A DNA stretch of 64,000 nt from Agromyces soli. Its GTDB lineage: Bacteria > Actinomycetota > Actinomycetes > Actinomycetales > Microbacteriaceae. Made by a program: the position numbers and the translations under genes. The notes under the pieces are model-generated. The model saw nothing but the letters and a program-made list of their open reading frames with translations, had not been told where the DNA came from and searched no databases. The stretch lies in the NCBI RefSeq assembly GCF_022811605.1, contig NZ_CP094533.1, positions 682,001 through 746,000 of the forward strand. Reading direction: 5' to 3'. The first letter of the stretch is position 1. Every line of letters starts with the position of its first letter. Positions 35,540-45,022 of the stretch are shown here, piece by piece.

Positions 35540-37822
35540 TCAGCGCCCGGCGTTCGCGGCGTGCAGCAGCTGCTCGATCTGCTCGCGCGTCACCGGGATG
35601 CCCGGGAAGCCGACGAGCCGGCCGATCGGGAACGAGGCCATCATCTTCGCCATGCCCTCGTCGTCGGCCATGGCCGCCATCGATGCGTCCCCGCCGAAGA
35701 GGCCTCCGAGCGCCTGCGCGACGATCGGACCGGCGACCGGATCGCCCATCAGGTCGCCGATCGAGGACTCCATCGTGAGCGGCAGCCGCACGGCGTCGCC
35801 CTCGACGACGACGCCGGCCTCGACCCGGAGGTCGCGGCTCGAGGCGCCGACCGACACCAGGTACTCGCCGCCCTCGACGACCCAGCGGTCGACGCGCAGG
35901 TCCCAGTAGGCGAGGTCGTCGCGCCGCACCGCGAGCTCGACCGTCCGGGACTCCCCGGCCGCGAGCTCGACCGAGGCGAAGGCCTTGAGCTCGCGCGGCG
36001 CCCGCTGCACGGCCGAGCCGGCGAGCCCGGTGTAGAGCTGCACCACCTCGCGGCCGTCGCGCTCGCCCGTGTTCGTCACCGTGACGCGGGCGGCGATGCC
36101 GTTCGCATCGGCCGACACCTCGAGCGCCGAGTACGCGAAGGAGGTGTAGGAGAGCCCGTGCCCGAAGGGGAAGTGGACGGCCGCGTCGCGCGCGTCGTAC
36201 CAGCGATAGCCGACGAAGAGTCCCTCGCCGTAGCGGACGTGCCCGAACTCGCCCGGGAAGTCGAGATAGGCGGGGGTGTCCGCGAGCCGCAGCGGGATCG
36301 TCTCGGCGAGCCGGCCCGAGGGGTTCACCACCCCGTAGAGCACATCGGCGACCCCGCCGCCGCCCGCCTGTCCGCCGAGCCAGCCCTCGACGACGGCCGG
36401 GACCTGCTCGGCGAAGGGCAGCTCGACGACGCCGCCGTTCGCGAGCACGACGACGACGTTCGGGTTGGCGGCGCGCACGGCCGCGAGCAGCTCGAGCTGC
36501 GCCTCGGGGAGACGCAGGTGCTCGCGGTCGAAGCCCTCCGACTCGGCCGCGGCCGGCAGGCCGAGGAAGGTGAGCACGACGTCGGCGCCCTCGGCCGCGG
36601 CGACGGCCTCGGCGAGGAGCGCGGGGTCGGCGGCGGCCTTCGCGTCGAGCGTGAAACCCGGAGCGAAGACGGGTGCCGCGCCGGCGAGCCGGCCGATCTC
36701 CTCGAGCGCGGTGTCGAGCCGGGTCGGGTTGATCAGCGAGGAGCCGGCGCCCTGGTAGCGGGGGGTGCGGGCGAACTCGCCGACGACGGCGACCCGGGCG
36801 CCGGCCGCGAGCGGCAGCACGCCCTCGTTCTTCAGCAGCACGACCCCGCGGGACGCAGCCTCGCGGGCGAGGGCGTGGTGGGCGTCGACGTCGTACGAGG
36901 CATCCGCGTCCGCCCCGGCGACCGCCTGCTGCGCGAGCCGCACGGCGCGCTCGGCCGCGAGATCGAGCGCCGACTCGGCGAGCCGGCCGGCCCGCACGGC
37001 CTCGACGAGCTGCGCATCGGTGCGGCCGTCGGAGGACGGCATCTCGAGGTCGAGCCCGGCGGGCAGGCCCGCGACCCGGTCGTTCACGGCGCCCCAGTCG
37101 CTGACGACGAGCCCCTCGAAGCCCCACTCCTCGCGCAGCACCTTCGTGAGCAGCCACGGGTCCTCGCTCGCGAACACGCCGTTGATGCGGTTGTACGAGC
37201 ACATCACGGTCCACGGCTGGGCATCCTCGACGACCCGCTGGAAGCCGCGCAGGTAGAGCTCGCGCAGCGGACGCGGGTCGACGTCGCTCGACGCGCGCAT
37301 GCGGTCGAACTCCTGGTTGTTCGCCGCGAAGTGCTTCAGCGAGGCGCCGACGCCCTGCGACTGCAGGCCGCGCACGAGCGCCGCGCCGAGCACGCCCGAG
37401 ACGATCGGATCCTCGGAGAGGTACTCGAAGTTGCGTCCGCAGAGCGGCGAGCGCTTGATGTTGATGCCGGGACCGAGCAGCACGCCGACCCCTTCGGCGC
37501 GGGCCTCCTCGCCGAGGGCGCGGCCGACGCGTTCGGCGAGCTCGGGGTCCCACGCGGAGCCGAGGGCGACGGCCGGCGGGAAGCAGGTCGCCGGCACGCT
37601 GTCGGCGAGGCCGAGATGGTCGCTCGAGCCGCGCTGCAGGCGCACGCCGTGCGGCCCGTCGGTGAGCACGATGGACGGGATGCCGGCCCGCTCGACCGCT
37701 TTCGTGCTCCAGAAGCTCGCGCCGCTCGTGAGCGACGCCTTCTCCTCGAGCGTGAGTCCCGCCACGAGCTCCGCCGCGTCGCGCGCGGTGAACTCGGCGG
37801 CCTGGTCGATGGTGTCGGTCAT
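35540..37822 (-). CDS. Family GH3 beta-glucosidase
   Basis: Retaining beta-glycosidase of 760 residues. The N-terminal TIM-barrel-like domain has the nucleophile Asp242 in VVSDWGAV and KHFAANNQEF at 163-172; the (alpha/beta)6 domain and the C-terminal fibronectin-III-like domain (VTVTNTGERDGREVVQLY) follow. No signal peptide, so intracellular hydrolysis of imported beta-glucosides. It is the last gene of the MFS-PAP2-GH3 operon, starting 4 nt inside the PAP2 gene. ATG 37822 is chosen because it is coupled and starts the GH3 domain; the 79 codons upstream are not conserved. Expression is probably controlled by the TetR at 39996. Confidence 0.95.
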   Translation of the reverse strand: MTDTIDQAAEFTARDAAELVAGLTLEEKASLTSGASFWSTKAVERAGIPSIVLTDGPHGVRLQRGSSDHLGLADSVPATCFPPAVALGSAWDPELAERVGRALGEEARAEGVGVLLGPGINIKRSPLCGRNFEYLSEDPIVSGVLGAALVRGLQSQGVGASLKHFAANNQEFDRMRASSDVDPRPLRELYLRGFQRVVEDAQPWTVMCSYNRINGVFASEDPWLLTKVLREEWGFEGLVVSDWGAVNDRVAGLPAGLDLEMPSSDGRTDAQLVEAVRAGRLAESALDLAAERAVRLAQQAVAGADADASYDVDAHHALAREAASRGVVLLKNEGVLPLAAGARVAVVGEFARTPRYQGAGSSLINPTRLDTALEEIGRLAGAAPVFAPGFTLDAKAAADPALLAEAVAAAEGADVVLTFLGLPAAAESEGFDREHLRLPEAQLELLAAVRAANPNVVVVLANGGVVELPFAEQVPAVVEGWLGGQAGGGGVADVLYGVVNPSGRLAETIPLRLADTPAYLDFPGEFGHVRYGEGLFVGYRWYDARDAAVHFPFGHGLSYTSFAYSALEVSADANGIAARVTVTNTGERDGREVVQLYTGLAGSAVQRAPRELKAFASVELAAGESRTVELAVRRDDLAYWDLRVDRWVVEGGEYLVSVGASSRDLRVEAGVVVEGDAVRLPLTMESSIGDLMGDPVAGPIVAQALGGLFGGDASMAAMADDEGMAKMMASFPIGRLVGFPGIPVTREQIEQLLHAANAGR

Positions 37823-38571
37823 ACCGAGGCTCCTTCGTAGGGCGACGCCGGCCGGGCGTCGAGCGGTGCCGGGGTCGTCCGGCGGAAGAGGGGCTTGCCG
37901 TAGTCGCGCTGCAGCAGCGTCGCGAAGGCCCACCAGAGCACGAGCGTCGCGGAGGCGCCGCCGATGACGCCGACGACGGCGTCCGAGAACCAGTGCGCGT
38001 TGATGAGCGTGCGCTGCCAGACCATGCCGACCGCGATCAGGCCGCCGACGAGCCACCACCAGCGCCGCTTCGCGACGGGCAGCAGGGCGGCGACGCCGAC
38101 GAGCAGGATGCCGGCGCTCACCGAGTGGCCGGAGGGGAACGAGCCGTGGTCGACCTGGAAGAGCGGTCCGAAGAGGTTCGCGGCCACGTCGTCGGCCGGG
38201 CGGGGCCGGTCGACGAGGTTCTTCACGAGCTGCGACACGAGGAGGGTGCCGCCGAACTCGGCCGCGAGGAAGAACAGCGCCGAGCGCCAGCGCCGCACGA
38301 CGAAGAGCCAGATCGGGATGAGCAGGATCGTGAGCACCGCGCCCGGCAGCTCGCCGAGGTACTGGAAGAACATCGGCAGCGCCCAGCTCTCGCCGCCCGT
38401 GCCGGGGGCGAGGCCGACGAACGCCCGCCAGGCGTCGTCGAAGGGCTGGGTGAAGGGCTGCTCGACGTTCGCGGCCACCGCGAACGCGAAGGCGACGAAC
38501 ACGGCGAGGCCCGACAGCCCGAGGACGAGCAGCGCCCGCGGGCGGCGGGGCCGCGAGGCATCCGCCGTCAT
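37819..38571 (-). CDS. PAP2-family membrane phosphatase
   Basis: 250 residues with about six membrane helices. The three phosphatase motifs are present: KNLVDRPRP (near residue 118-126), PSGHS (near 145-149) and the final His/Asp in INAHWFSDAVVG. It should hydrolyse lipid phosphates or undecaprenyl pyrophosphate at the outer membrane face. Its presence between a sugar transporter and a GH3 glucosidase, with 4-nt overlaps on both sides, is unusual and may indicate removal of phosphate from a glycosyl-lipid or simple co-expression. Confidence 0.92.
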   Translation of the reverse strand: MTADASRPRRPRALLVLGLSGLAVFVAFAFAVAANVEQPFTQPFDDAWRAFVGLAPGTGGESWALPMFFQYLGELPGAVLTILLIPIWLFVVRRWRSALFFLAAEFGGTLLVSQLVKNLVDRPRPADDVAANLFGPLFQVDHGSFPSGHSVSAGILLVGVAALLPVAKRRWWWLVGGLIAVGMVWQRTLINAHWFSDAVVGVIGGASATLVLWWAFATLLQRDYGKPLFRRTTPAPLDARPASPYEGASV

Positions 38572-39902
38572 CGCACGGCCTTGATCGGCCAGACGGCGAA
38601 GGCGCCGAGCACGGAGAGGACGATCGCGACCGGGAACAGCCCCGCGAAGCCGAAGGCGAGCACGATCGCGCCGGCGACGCCGGGGGCGAGCGTCTGCGGC
38701 AGGGTGGCGGCGATGTTCACGACGCCGAGGTCCTTCGCGAAGGACTTCGCCGAGGGCAGCACCTCGCTCATGAGCGCGGTGTCGACGGCCTGGAACATGC
38801 CGAAGCCGAGACCCGAGATGAAGGTCATGATCATCCAGGCGGTGACGTCGGGCCACACCCACGGCAGCAGGAAGGCGAGCCCGGTCACGACCGAGGAGGC
38901 GAAGACGAAGATCTTGCGGCGGCCGAGCTTGTCGGAGAGCGGCCCCGAGACGATCGTGGCGATGAGGATGCCGGCGAGGCTGATCAGGCCGAGCACCGGG
39001 ATGACGTCCTGCGGGCGCTCGACGCCGAAGTAGTCGGTGAGCAGATAGAGCTGGTAGCCGGTCACGGCGAAGTAGCCCGTGTAGAGCAGCAGCCGCCCGG
39101 TGAAGGCCCAGAAGAAGTCGGGGTGCTTGATCGGGTTCACCCAGAAGGTGCGCAGGAAGTCGCCGAGCTTGAACGGCTCGACGGGCAGCTCCTTCGAGGA
39201 GTAGTCGGGGTTGAACACGATGAAGAGCGTGAGCACCACGATCGCGATGGCGGCGAAGGTGAAGTAGCCGGCCGTGATGCTGTCGAAGAAGAGCGAACCG
39301 ACGATCTGACCGCCGAGGGCGCCGACCATGAGGCCGATGCCGGAGAGCGCCGCGAAGGTGCCGCGGCGCTTCAGCGGCACGCGGTCGGGCATGACCGCGC
39401 TGAGCGGGCCCTGCGCGAAGTTGTAGGTGATCTGGACGAGGGTCCAGGCGATGACGACGCCGATGAGGGAGTCCGCGAAGGCGAGGCCGACGAGCGACAG
39501 GCCGCCCGCGAGGGCGCCGAGGAACATCCACGGGGCGCGGCGGCCGAAGCGCGAGCGGGTGCGGTCGGAGATCTGCCCGGCGATGGGCTGCGCGATCATC
39601 GCGCAGAACGCGCCGATGGTCGCGACGATCGCGAGGTTCGCGACCTTGTCGGCCTCGCCGAATGCGAGCTCGACCTGACGCGGCAGAAGGATGCCGGGGA
39701 CCGCGCCCCAGATCAGGAAGATGCCGAGGTTCGCGGGGATGATCCAGCCGAGCAGGCGACCGACGCCCTTGATCGGCGCGGGCGGATCCTCGTTCCCGGC
39801 CGCGTCTTCGACGAAGGCGGCGGTGGCTTCGAGCGACTCCGGGGTCTCGGGTTCATCGGGTCGGGATTCTGCTGCGGGCTGCGGGGCGGACGACATCGTC
39901 AT
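38568..39902 (-). CDS. MFS-type sugar transporter
   Basis: 444 residues with about 12 membrane helices, preceded by a Pro/Glu-rich cytoplasmic N-terminus of about 55 residues. QISDRTRSRFGRRAPWMFLGA after helix 2 is the family loop and GFGMFQAVDTALMSEVLPSA resembles GPH/SLC45-type sugar transporters. The ATG at 39902 begins this extension. It heads the operon with PAP2 and GH3 and is divergent from a TetR gene; an AAAACC..GGTTTT operator (39948) is in the gap. It most likely imports a beta-glucoside. A paralogue lies at 45023. Confidence 0.92.
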   Translation of the reverse strand: MTMSSAPQPAAESRPDEPETPESLEATAAFVEDAAGNEDPPAPIKGVGRLLGWIIPANLGIFLIWGAVPGILLPRQVELAFGEADKVANLAIVATIGAFCAMIAQPIAGQISDRTRSRFGRRAPWMFLGALAGGLSLVGLAFADSLIGVVIAWTLVQITYNFAQGPLSAVMPDRVPLKRRGTFAALSGIGLMVGALGGQIVGSLFFDSITAGYFTFAAIAIVVLTLFIVFNPDYSSKELPVEPFKLGDFLRTFWVNPIKHPDFFWAFTGRLLLYTGYFAVTGYQLYLLTDYFGVERPQDVIPVLGLISLAGILIATIVSGPLSDKLGRRKIFVFASSVVTGLAFLLPWVWPDVTAWMIMTFISGLGFGMFQAVDTALMSEVLPSAKSFAKDLGVVNIAATLPQTLAPGVAGAIVLAFGFAGLFPVAIVLSVLGAFAVWPIKAVR

Positions 39903-39947
39903 CGGGGGGCAAATCCTTCCGGGAGGCCTCATCGTCGAGGCGGTGCG

Positions 39948-39970
39948 AAAACCATACGGCACTCGGTTTT
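39948..39970. promoter_or_regulatory. TetR operator AAAACC-N11-GGTTTT
   Basis: AAAACC (39948-39953) and GGTTTT (39965-39970) as inverted arms around ATACGGCACTC, in the gap between the MFS operon and its TetR gene. Similar sites precede the ABC-GH1 operon (54808) and the secreted glucanase (55665). Confidence 0.75.
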
Positions 39971-39995
39971 GGTCCGCAAGCACTACCATGCACGT

Positions 39996-40592
39996 ATGGC
40001 ACGCAGGGGTTCGTACGCGAAGGGCATCGCCAAGCGGGAGGAGATCCTGAGCGCCGCGCTCGAGGTCATCGCCCGCAACGGCTACGGTCGCGCCTCGGTG
40101 CGCGAGCTCGCCGACGCCGTCGGCCTGAGCCAGGCCGGCCTGCTGCACTACTTCGCCTCGAAGGAGGAGCTCTTCGCCGAGATCCTGCGCAAGCGCGACG
40201 AGGTCGACCGGGAGACCCTCGACGCCGCGCACGCCGACGAGCGGCTCAGCATGATGGACGGCTTCGTCGAGGTCATGCGGCACAACGCCGACGTCCCCGG
40301 ACTCGTGCAGCTCTACGCCCGCCTCTCGGCCGAGGCGACCGAGGCCGACCACGCCGCGCGACCCTTCTTCACCGAGCGCTTCCGGTTGTTCCGCGAGCTC
40401 TCCGTGGAGAGCATCCGCGAGGGGCAGCAGGACGGCACCATCCGGGCCGACCTCGATGCCGAGCGGATCGCGAGCCTCATGCTCGCCGCCGCAGACGGCC
40501 TCCAGACGCAGTGGCTGATGGACCCCACGATCGACATGGCCGAGCACATCGAGTACCTCCTGACCCTGCTGAAGCCGCCGGCCGCCGCGTGA
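39996..40592 (+). CDS. TetR-family regulator of the MFS-PAP2-GH3 operon
   Basis: 198 residues. RGSYAKGIAKREEILSAAL opens the protein, followed by the HTH RELADAVGLSQAGLLHYF (about 38-55) and KEELFAEILRKRD. The same N-terminal RGSYAKG and LLHYF/LMHHF pattern is in the TetR at 54860, so these are paralogues. It probably binds the AAAACC..GGTTTT site. It is translationally coupled to the ROK gene (4-nt overlap). The inducer is presumably a beta-glucoside. Confidence 0.92.
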   Translation: MARRGSYAKGIAKREEILSAALEVIARNGYGRASVRELADAVGLSQAGLLHYFASKEELFAEILRKRDEVDRETLDAAHADERLSMMDGFVEVMRHNADVPGLVQLYARLSAEATEADHAARPFFTERFRLFRELSVESIREGQQDGTIRADLDAERIASLMLAAADGLQTQWLMDPTIDMAEHIEYLLTLLKPPAAA

Positions 40593-41800
40593 CCGGATCG
40601 CTCGCGAGCGCCGACGTCGGCCGGCACAACCTGGCGCTCGTCGCCGGACGCCTCGCCGCCCTCGGCAGCGCGAGCCGCAGCGAGCTCGCCGAGGCGACCG
40701 GGCTCGCCCGCGGGTCCGTGACGGCACTCGTCCGCCGGCTGCAGGGCGACGGACTCGTGCGCGAGACGACGTCGGTGGCCCCGAGCGGCAAGGGCCGACC
40801 GCGCACGATGCTCGAGCTCAGCGGCGACCACCTCGCGATCCTGACCCTGCTCGTGGACGCTGACCGCGCGACCGCCGTCGCCTCCGCCCTGAACGGCACC
40901 CGGCTCGCCCGCCGGGCGCGGCGGCACGGCCGGCCGATGGGCGATCCCGCCCGGGTGGCCGACGTCGCCGCCGCAGTCGTCGAGGAGCTGCTCGGCGAGC
41001 TCCGCGCCGGGGGCCGCCGGATCGCCGAGGCATCCGTCGTCGTCTGGGCCCCCGTCGGCGGAGAACCGACCGTCGTCCTCGCCGACACCGATCTCGACTG
41101 GGGCGTGGTCGACCTGCTCGCACTCCTGCGCGAGCGCTCGCCCGAGCTCGACGCGCTCGGCCGGGCGGGTCGACTGCAGCTGCTCGCCGACACCGCCGTC
41201 GCCGCGGTGGCCGAGCACCTCGACGCCGGGCGGCCGTCCGAGCTGCTGTATCTGAAGAGCGACTCGGGCATCGGCGGCGCGATCGTCGTCGACGAGACCC
41301 CGCTCGACGGCAGCCACCACCTGGCGGGGGCGCTCGGGCATCTCCCCGTCGTTCCCGACGGAGCGCGCTGCGGCTGCGGCCAGCGCGGATGCCTCGTCAC
41401 CGTCGCCGGCCCAGACGCCCTGCTCGCCGCGGCCGGTCTCGACGGGCTCGCCCGCGAGGCGGGCCTCACGGTCGCACTCGAGACCTTCGTCGCCCGGATC
41501 CGGGCGGGCGAGCCGCGTGCGGTCGCCGGATGGCACGGCGGCCGGGCCGAGCTCGCCCGGGCTCTGCAGATCCTGATCATGGCGATCGACCCCGCGGTCA
41601 TCGTGCTCGGCGGCTACCTCGCCGGACTCGCCGAGGACATCGCGGCGGAGCTCGCAGCCATCCAGCCGGGCATCGACGGCCGGCGCCTCGTGCCGCCGCC
41701 GGTGCGCGGCAGCCGACTCGGCGGGGACGCCGCGCTGCTCGGCGCGGAACGCACCGCGCTCGCGAAGGCGCTCGCGGAGCCGGCGGCGCTCGCGCGCTGA
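40589..41800 (+). CDS. ROK-family transcriptional regulator
   Basis: 403 residues. An N-terminal winged HTH (RSELAEATGLARGSVTALVRRLQ, about 25-48) precedes a ROK (sugar kinase-like) domain. The zinc motif CGCGQRGC is at about 260-267, and SDSGIGGAIVVDETPLDG and LGGYLAGLAEDIAAEL are conserved family elements. No ATP-loop DxGxT motif is obvious near the start of the ROK part, consistent with a regulator rather than a kinase. GTG at 40589 overlaps the TetR stop. Two regulators in one operon beside a GH3 operon suggest dual control of sugar use. Confidence 0.9.
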   Translation: MTGSLASADVGRHNLALVAGRLAALGSASRSELAEATGLARGSVTALVRRLQGDGLVRETTSVAPSGKGRPRTMLELSGDHLAILTLLVDADRATAVASALNGTRLARRARRHGRPMGDPARVADVAAAVVEELLGELRAGGRRIAEASVVVWAPVGGEPTVVLADTDLDWGVVDLLALLRERSPELDALGRAGRLQLLADTAVAAVAEHLDAGRPSELLYLKSDSGIGGAIVVDETPLDGSHHLAGALGHLPVVPDGARCGCGQRGCLVTVAGPDALLAAAGLDGLAREAGLTVALETFVARIRAGEPRAVAGWHGGRAELARALQILIMAIDPAVIVLGGYLAGLAEDIAAELAAIQPGIDGRRLVPPPVRGSRLGGDAALLGAERTALAKALAEPAALAR

Positions 41801-41927
41801 GTTCCGGAACGGGATGCCTCGTCCAGCATCGGCGGACGGGGTATGAGGCCTATTCGCTCTGGACTCTTCTGGATCCGTGTCGGCGGCTTCGAGTAGGCTC
41901 GACCCGTCCGGGATGCCAAGGAGGTCG

Positions 41928-43072
41928 ATGCTCGTGCAGGTCCTGACGGCGACGGAACGCACCGCGCCCCGACGAACGCCTCGGCTCATCGCGGCGACCG
42001 TGCTGCTGGGAGTGGGCGCCGGGGCGGGCTGGGCGGCGACCTCCGTGTTCGCGCCGCCCGACGAGGTGACCGCCTCCACCTACACCTACGTCGACGTCGT
42101 CGACGGAGAGGTGGGCTCCTCGGTCCGCCTCACCACGATGGCGGCCTGGCGCCAGGTTCCGGCGGGCACCAACCGCGCGGCCGGCACGGTCACCTCCGTC
42201 GAGCTCGCCGCCGGCGACGAGGTGCGCACCGGCTCGGTGCTGTACTCGGTCGAACTGCGGCCAGTGGTCGCGGCCGTCGGCACGGTGCCCGCCTTCCGTC
42301 CGATCGGGCGTGACGCCCAGGGGCCCGACGTGCGCCAGCTGCAGCAGCTGCTCACCGACCTGGGCCACTACGACGGCCTCGTCGACGGCGGCTTCGGGCC
42401 CCGCACCGAAGCCGCCGTGAAGGCGTGGCAGGACTCGCTCGGGCTGCCCGCCGACGGCGTCGTCCAAGCGGGCGACCTCGTCTTCCTCCCGGAGCTCCCC
42501 GGTCGCGTGACGCTCGACGACGAGCTCGTCCGGCCCGGAGCGAGCCTGTCCGGCGGCGAACAGCTCGTGTCGATGCTGCCGAGGCAGCCGGAGTTCACCA
42601 TCCCCGTCAGCCGGGCCCAGGCCGCGACGATGCCGGTCGGCACGGCAGTCGAGATCGAGGCACCCGACGGTGGAGCGTGGTCTGCCGTGATCGTCGCGCA
42701 AGAGCCGTCCGCCGAGGCCGATGACCAGGTCGGGCTTCGGCTCGGCGCCGCCGGCGGCACGCCGATCTGCGTCGACGCGTGCACCAAGATCCCGGTGCTC
42801 GGCGACGCCCGCCTCTCCTCGACCGTCATCACCCAAGCCCCGACGAGCGGCCTCGTCGTGCCCGCGGCCGCCCTTCGTTCGTCGGCCGACGGCGCGGTCG
42901 CCGTGATCGACCGCGAAGGCCGAAGCCACCCCGTCACGGTCCTCGCCTCGGCCCGCGGCATGGCAGTCGTCGACGGCGTCCGGGCCGGCCTGCGCGTGCG
43001 CGTGCCCGCCGACGCGCCTGGCGAAGCGGCCTCGACCGAACCCCGCGCACCGCAGCAGCCGGCGGCGGGACG

Positions 43073-43076
<4 letters not shown>
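41928..43076 (+). CDS. Export adaptor with peptidoglycan-binding domain
   Basis: 382 residues: an N-terminal membrane anchor (about 20-42), a lipoyl-like barrel (AAGTVTSVELAAGDEVRTGSVLYSVE), then a PGBD at about 128-180 (GPDVRQLQQLLTDLGHYDG, GGFGPRTEAAVKAWQDSLGL), then a barrel with PVGTAVEIEAPDGGAW, QAPTSGLVVPAAAL. This is an HlyD/RND-adaptor-like fold with a wall-binding domain inserted. The GTG at 41934 (9 nt after AAGGAGG) is an equally good start. It overlaps the ABC ATPase gene by 4 nt. It likely connects the ABC complex to the cell wall to export a substrate or sense the wall. Confidence 0.85.
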
Positions 43077-43722
<646 letters not shown>

Positions 43723-43726
<4 letters not shown>

Positions 43727-44832
43727 GCGGGGCGCGCGCACTTCTCGCCGTCGTCCGAGAGGCGTTCGCCTCCACCATCGCCCAGCCCGTCGGCTCGGCG
43801 ATCGGTCTCGTCGTGGTCGCCGGAATGTGCGCGGCCGTCCTCCTCACCTCCGGCCGCACCGTGGCCGCGGAACAGCAGGTCGTGGCATCGATCGACTCCG
43901 CCGGCACGCGCGCGATCGTGGTGCGGGCCGAGGCCGATGCGGGGCTCGACACCTCGGTGCTCGACCGCCTCACCGGGGTCGACGGGGTGGAATGGGCCGG
44001 CGCGTTCAGCCTCGCCGAGGACGCCCGCAACGCCGCGTTCGCGGGCGGCGCACCGGTGCCGCTGCGCCAGGCGTGGAGCGAGGACTGGCGAGAGCTCGGC
44101 CTCCCGGCCGGTGCATCGGCCGACGGGGCCGTCGCCTTCGCCTCCGCGACCGCGCTCGACCGACTCGGCATCGACGGCGCCGTGGGCGAGCTGGCGCTCG
44201 ACGATGGTCGGGGCTACGCCGTGGGCGGCCGGATCGAGACGCCCGAGCATCTCGCGTTCCTCGAGCCTCTCGTCGTCGCGCCCCAGCCGCCCGCCGAACG
44301 TGCGGCCCCCGTCGGCGCGCTCGTCGTCATCGCGTCGCGGCCCGAGCTCGTCGCACCGCTCACCGGCGTCGTCCGCTCGGTGCTCGATGTCGCGGACCCG
44401 ACACGGGTCGAGCTGCGCACCAGCGAGACGCTCGCAGCGCTCCGCGGGCTCGTCGAGGGGCAGCTCGGCGCATTCGGCCGGGCGCTCACCCTCGGCATCC
44501 TCGGGGTGAGCGCCGTGCTCGTGGGAGTGCTGCAGTACGGCATGGTCACCCTCCGCCGAAAGGACTTCGGTCGACGCCGTGCGCTCGGCGCCTCGCAGCG
44601 CCTCGTGGTGGCTCTCGTCACCATCCAGACGGCGATCGTCGCCGGGGTCGGCGCCACGGCCGGCTCGGCGCTCGCGATCGGCGCCCTGGCTGCGGCCGGC
44701 GACCCCCTGCCGGGGCCGCGTTACCTCCTCGGCGTCGGCACGCTCGCGGTGCTCGTCGCCACGCTGGCCGCGGTGCTCCCGGCCGTCTCCGCCGCGCGCC
44801 GCGAACCGATCGCCGAACTGCGGGTGCCGTAG
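43723..44832 (+). CDS. FtsX/MacB-like ABC permease
   Basis: 369 residues with four hydrophobic segments: one near the N-terminus (residues 18-38), then a large extracellular domain of about 200 residues, and three near the C-terminus (about 252-278, 290-320, 330-355). MVTLRRKDFGRRRALGASQRLVVALVTIQ is the MacB-type coupling loop. The 4-helix plus large loop topology is typical of MacB/FtsX/LolE permeases, which push rather than translocate through a channel. It completes an adaptor-ATPase-permease operon. Substrate is unknown. Confidence 0.88.
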
Positions 44833-44863
44833 CCGGCCCGGCCGGCCGGCCGGGCCGGGCCGG
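44833..44863. terminator. CCGG-rich palindrome after the exporter operon
   Basis: CCGGCCCGGCCGGC..GCCGGGCCGGGCCGG, a GC-only hairpin starting directly after the permease stop. It is followed by an AT-rich spot (44866-44895). Confidence 0.55.
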
Positions 44864-44877
44864 CGACATCGATATAG

Positions 44878-44890
44878 TTCGAGACTTGAA
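44878..44890. promoter_or_regulatory. Possible operator TTCGAGACTTGAA before the second sugar MFS
   Basis: TTCGAG-A-CTTGAA is an almost perfect palindrome (one mismatched pair) in the most AT-rich part of the MFS leader region; a nearby TTTTTAGG may carry a -10. The binding factor is unknown and no regulator is adjacent. Confidence 0.35.
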
Positions 44891-45022
44891 TTTTTAGGGA
44901 GTCCGCGCCACACTGGTGCCTCAGATACCGAATGTCACTCGGAATTCGCGGAGCGCCGCCGCCACTCGCGAGCCTGCGCTCGCCCCACCCCACGCACGGC
45001 CCACTCGACGATGAGGAGCCCC

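Noticed and set aside
41801-41927. Small bacteriocin or lasso-type precursor gene before the exporter operon
   Set aside because: No open frame with a leader-like pattern and ribosome site was seen in these 127 bases.
44579-45022. N-terminal extension of the MFS gene at 45023
   Set aside because: The extra 148 codons overlap the ABC permease gene in another frame and are Arg/Ser-rich; GAGGAG directly precedes ATG 45023.
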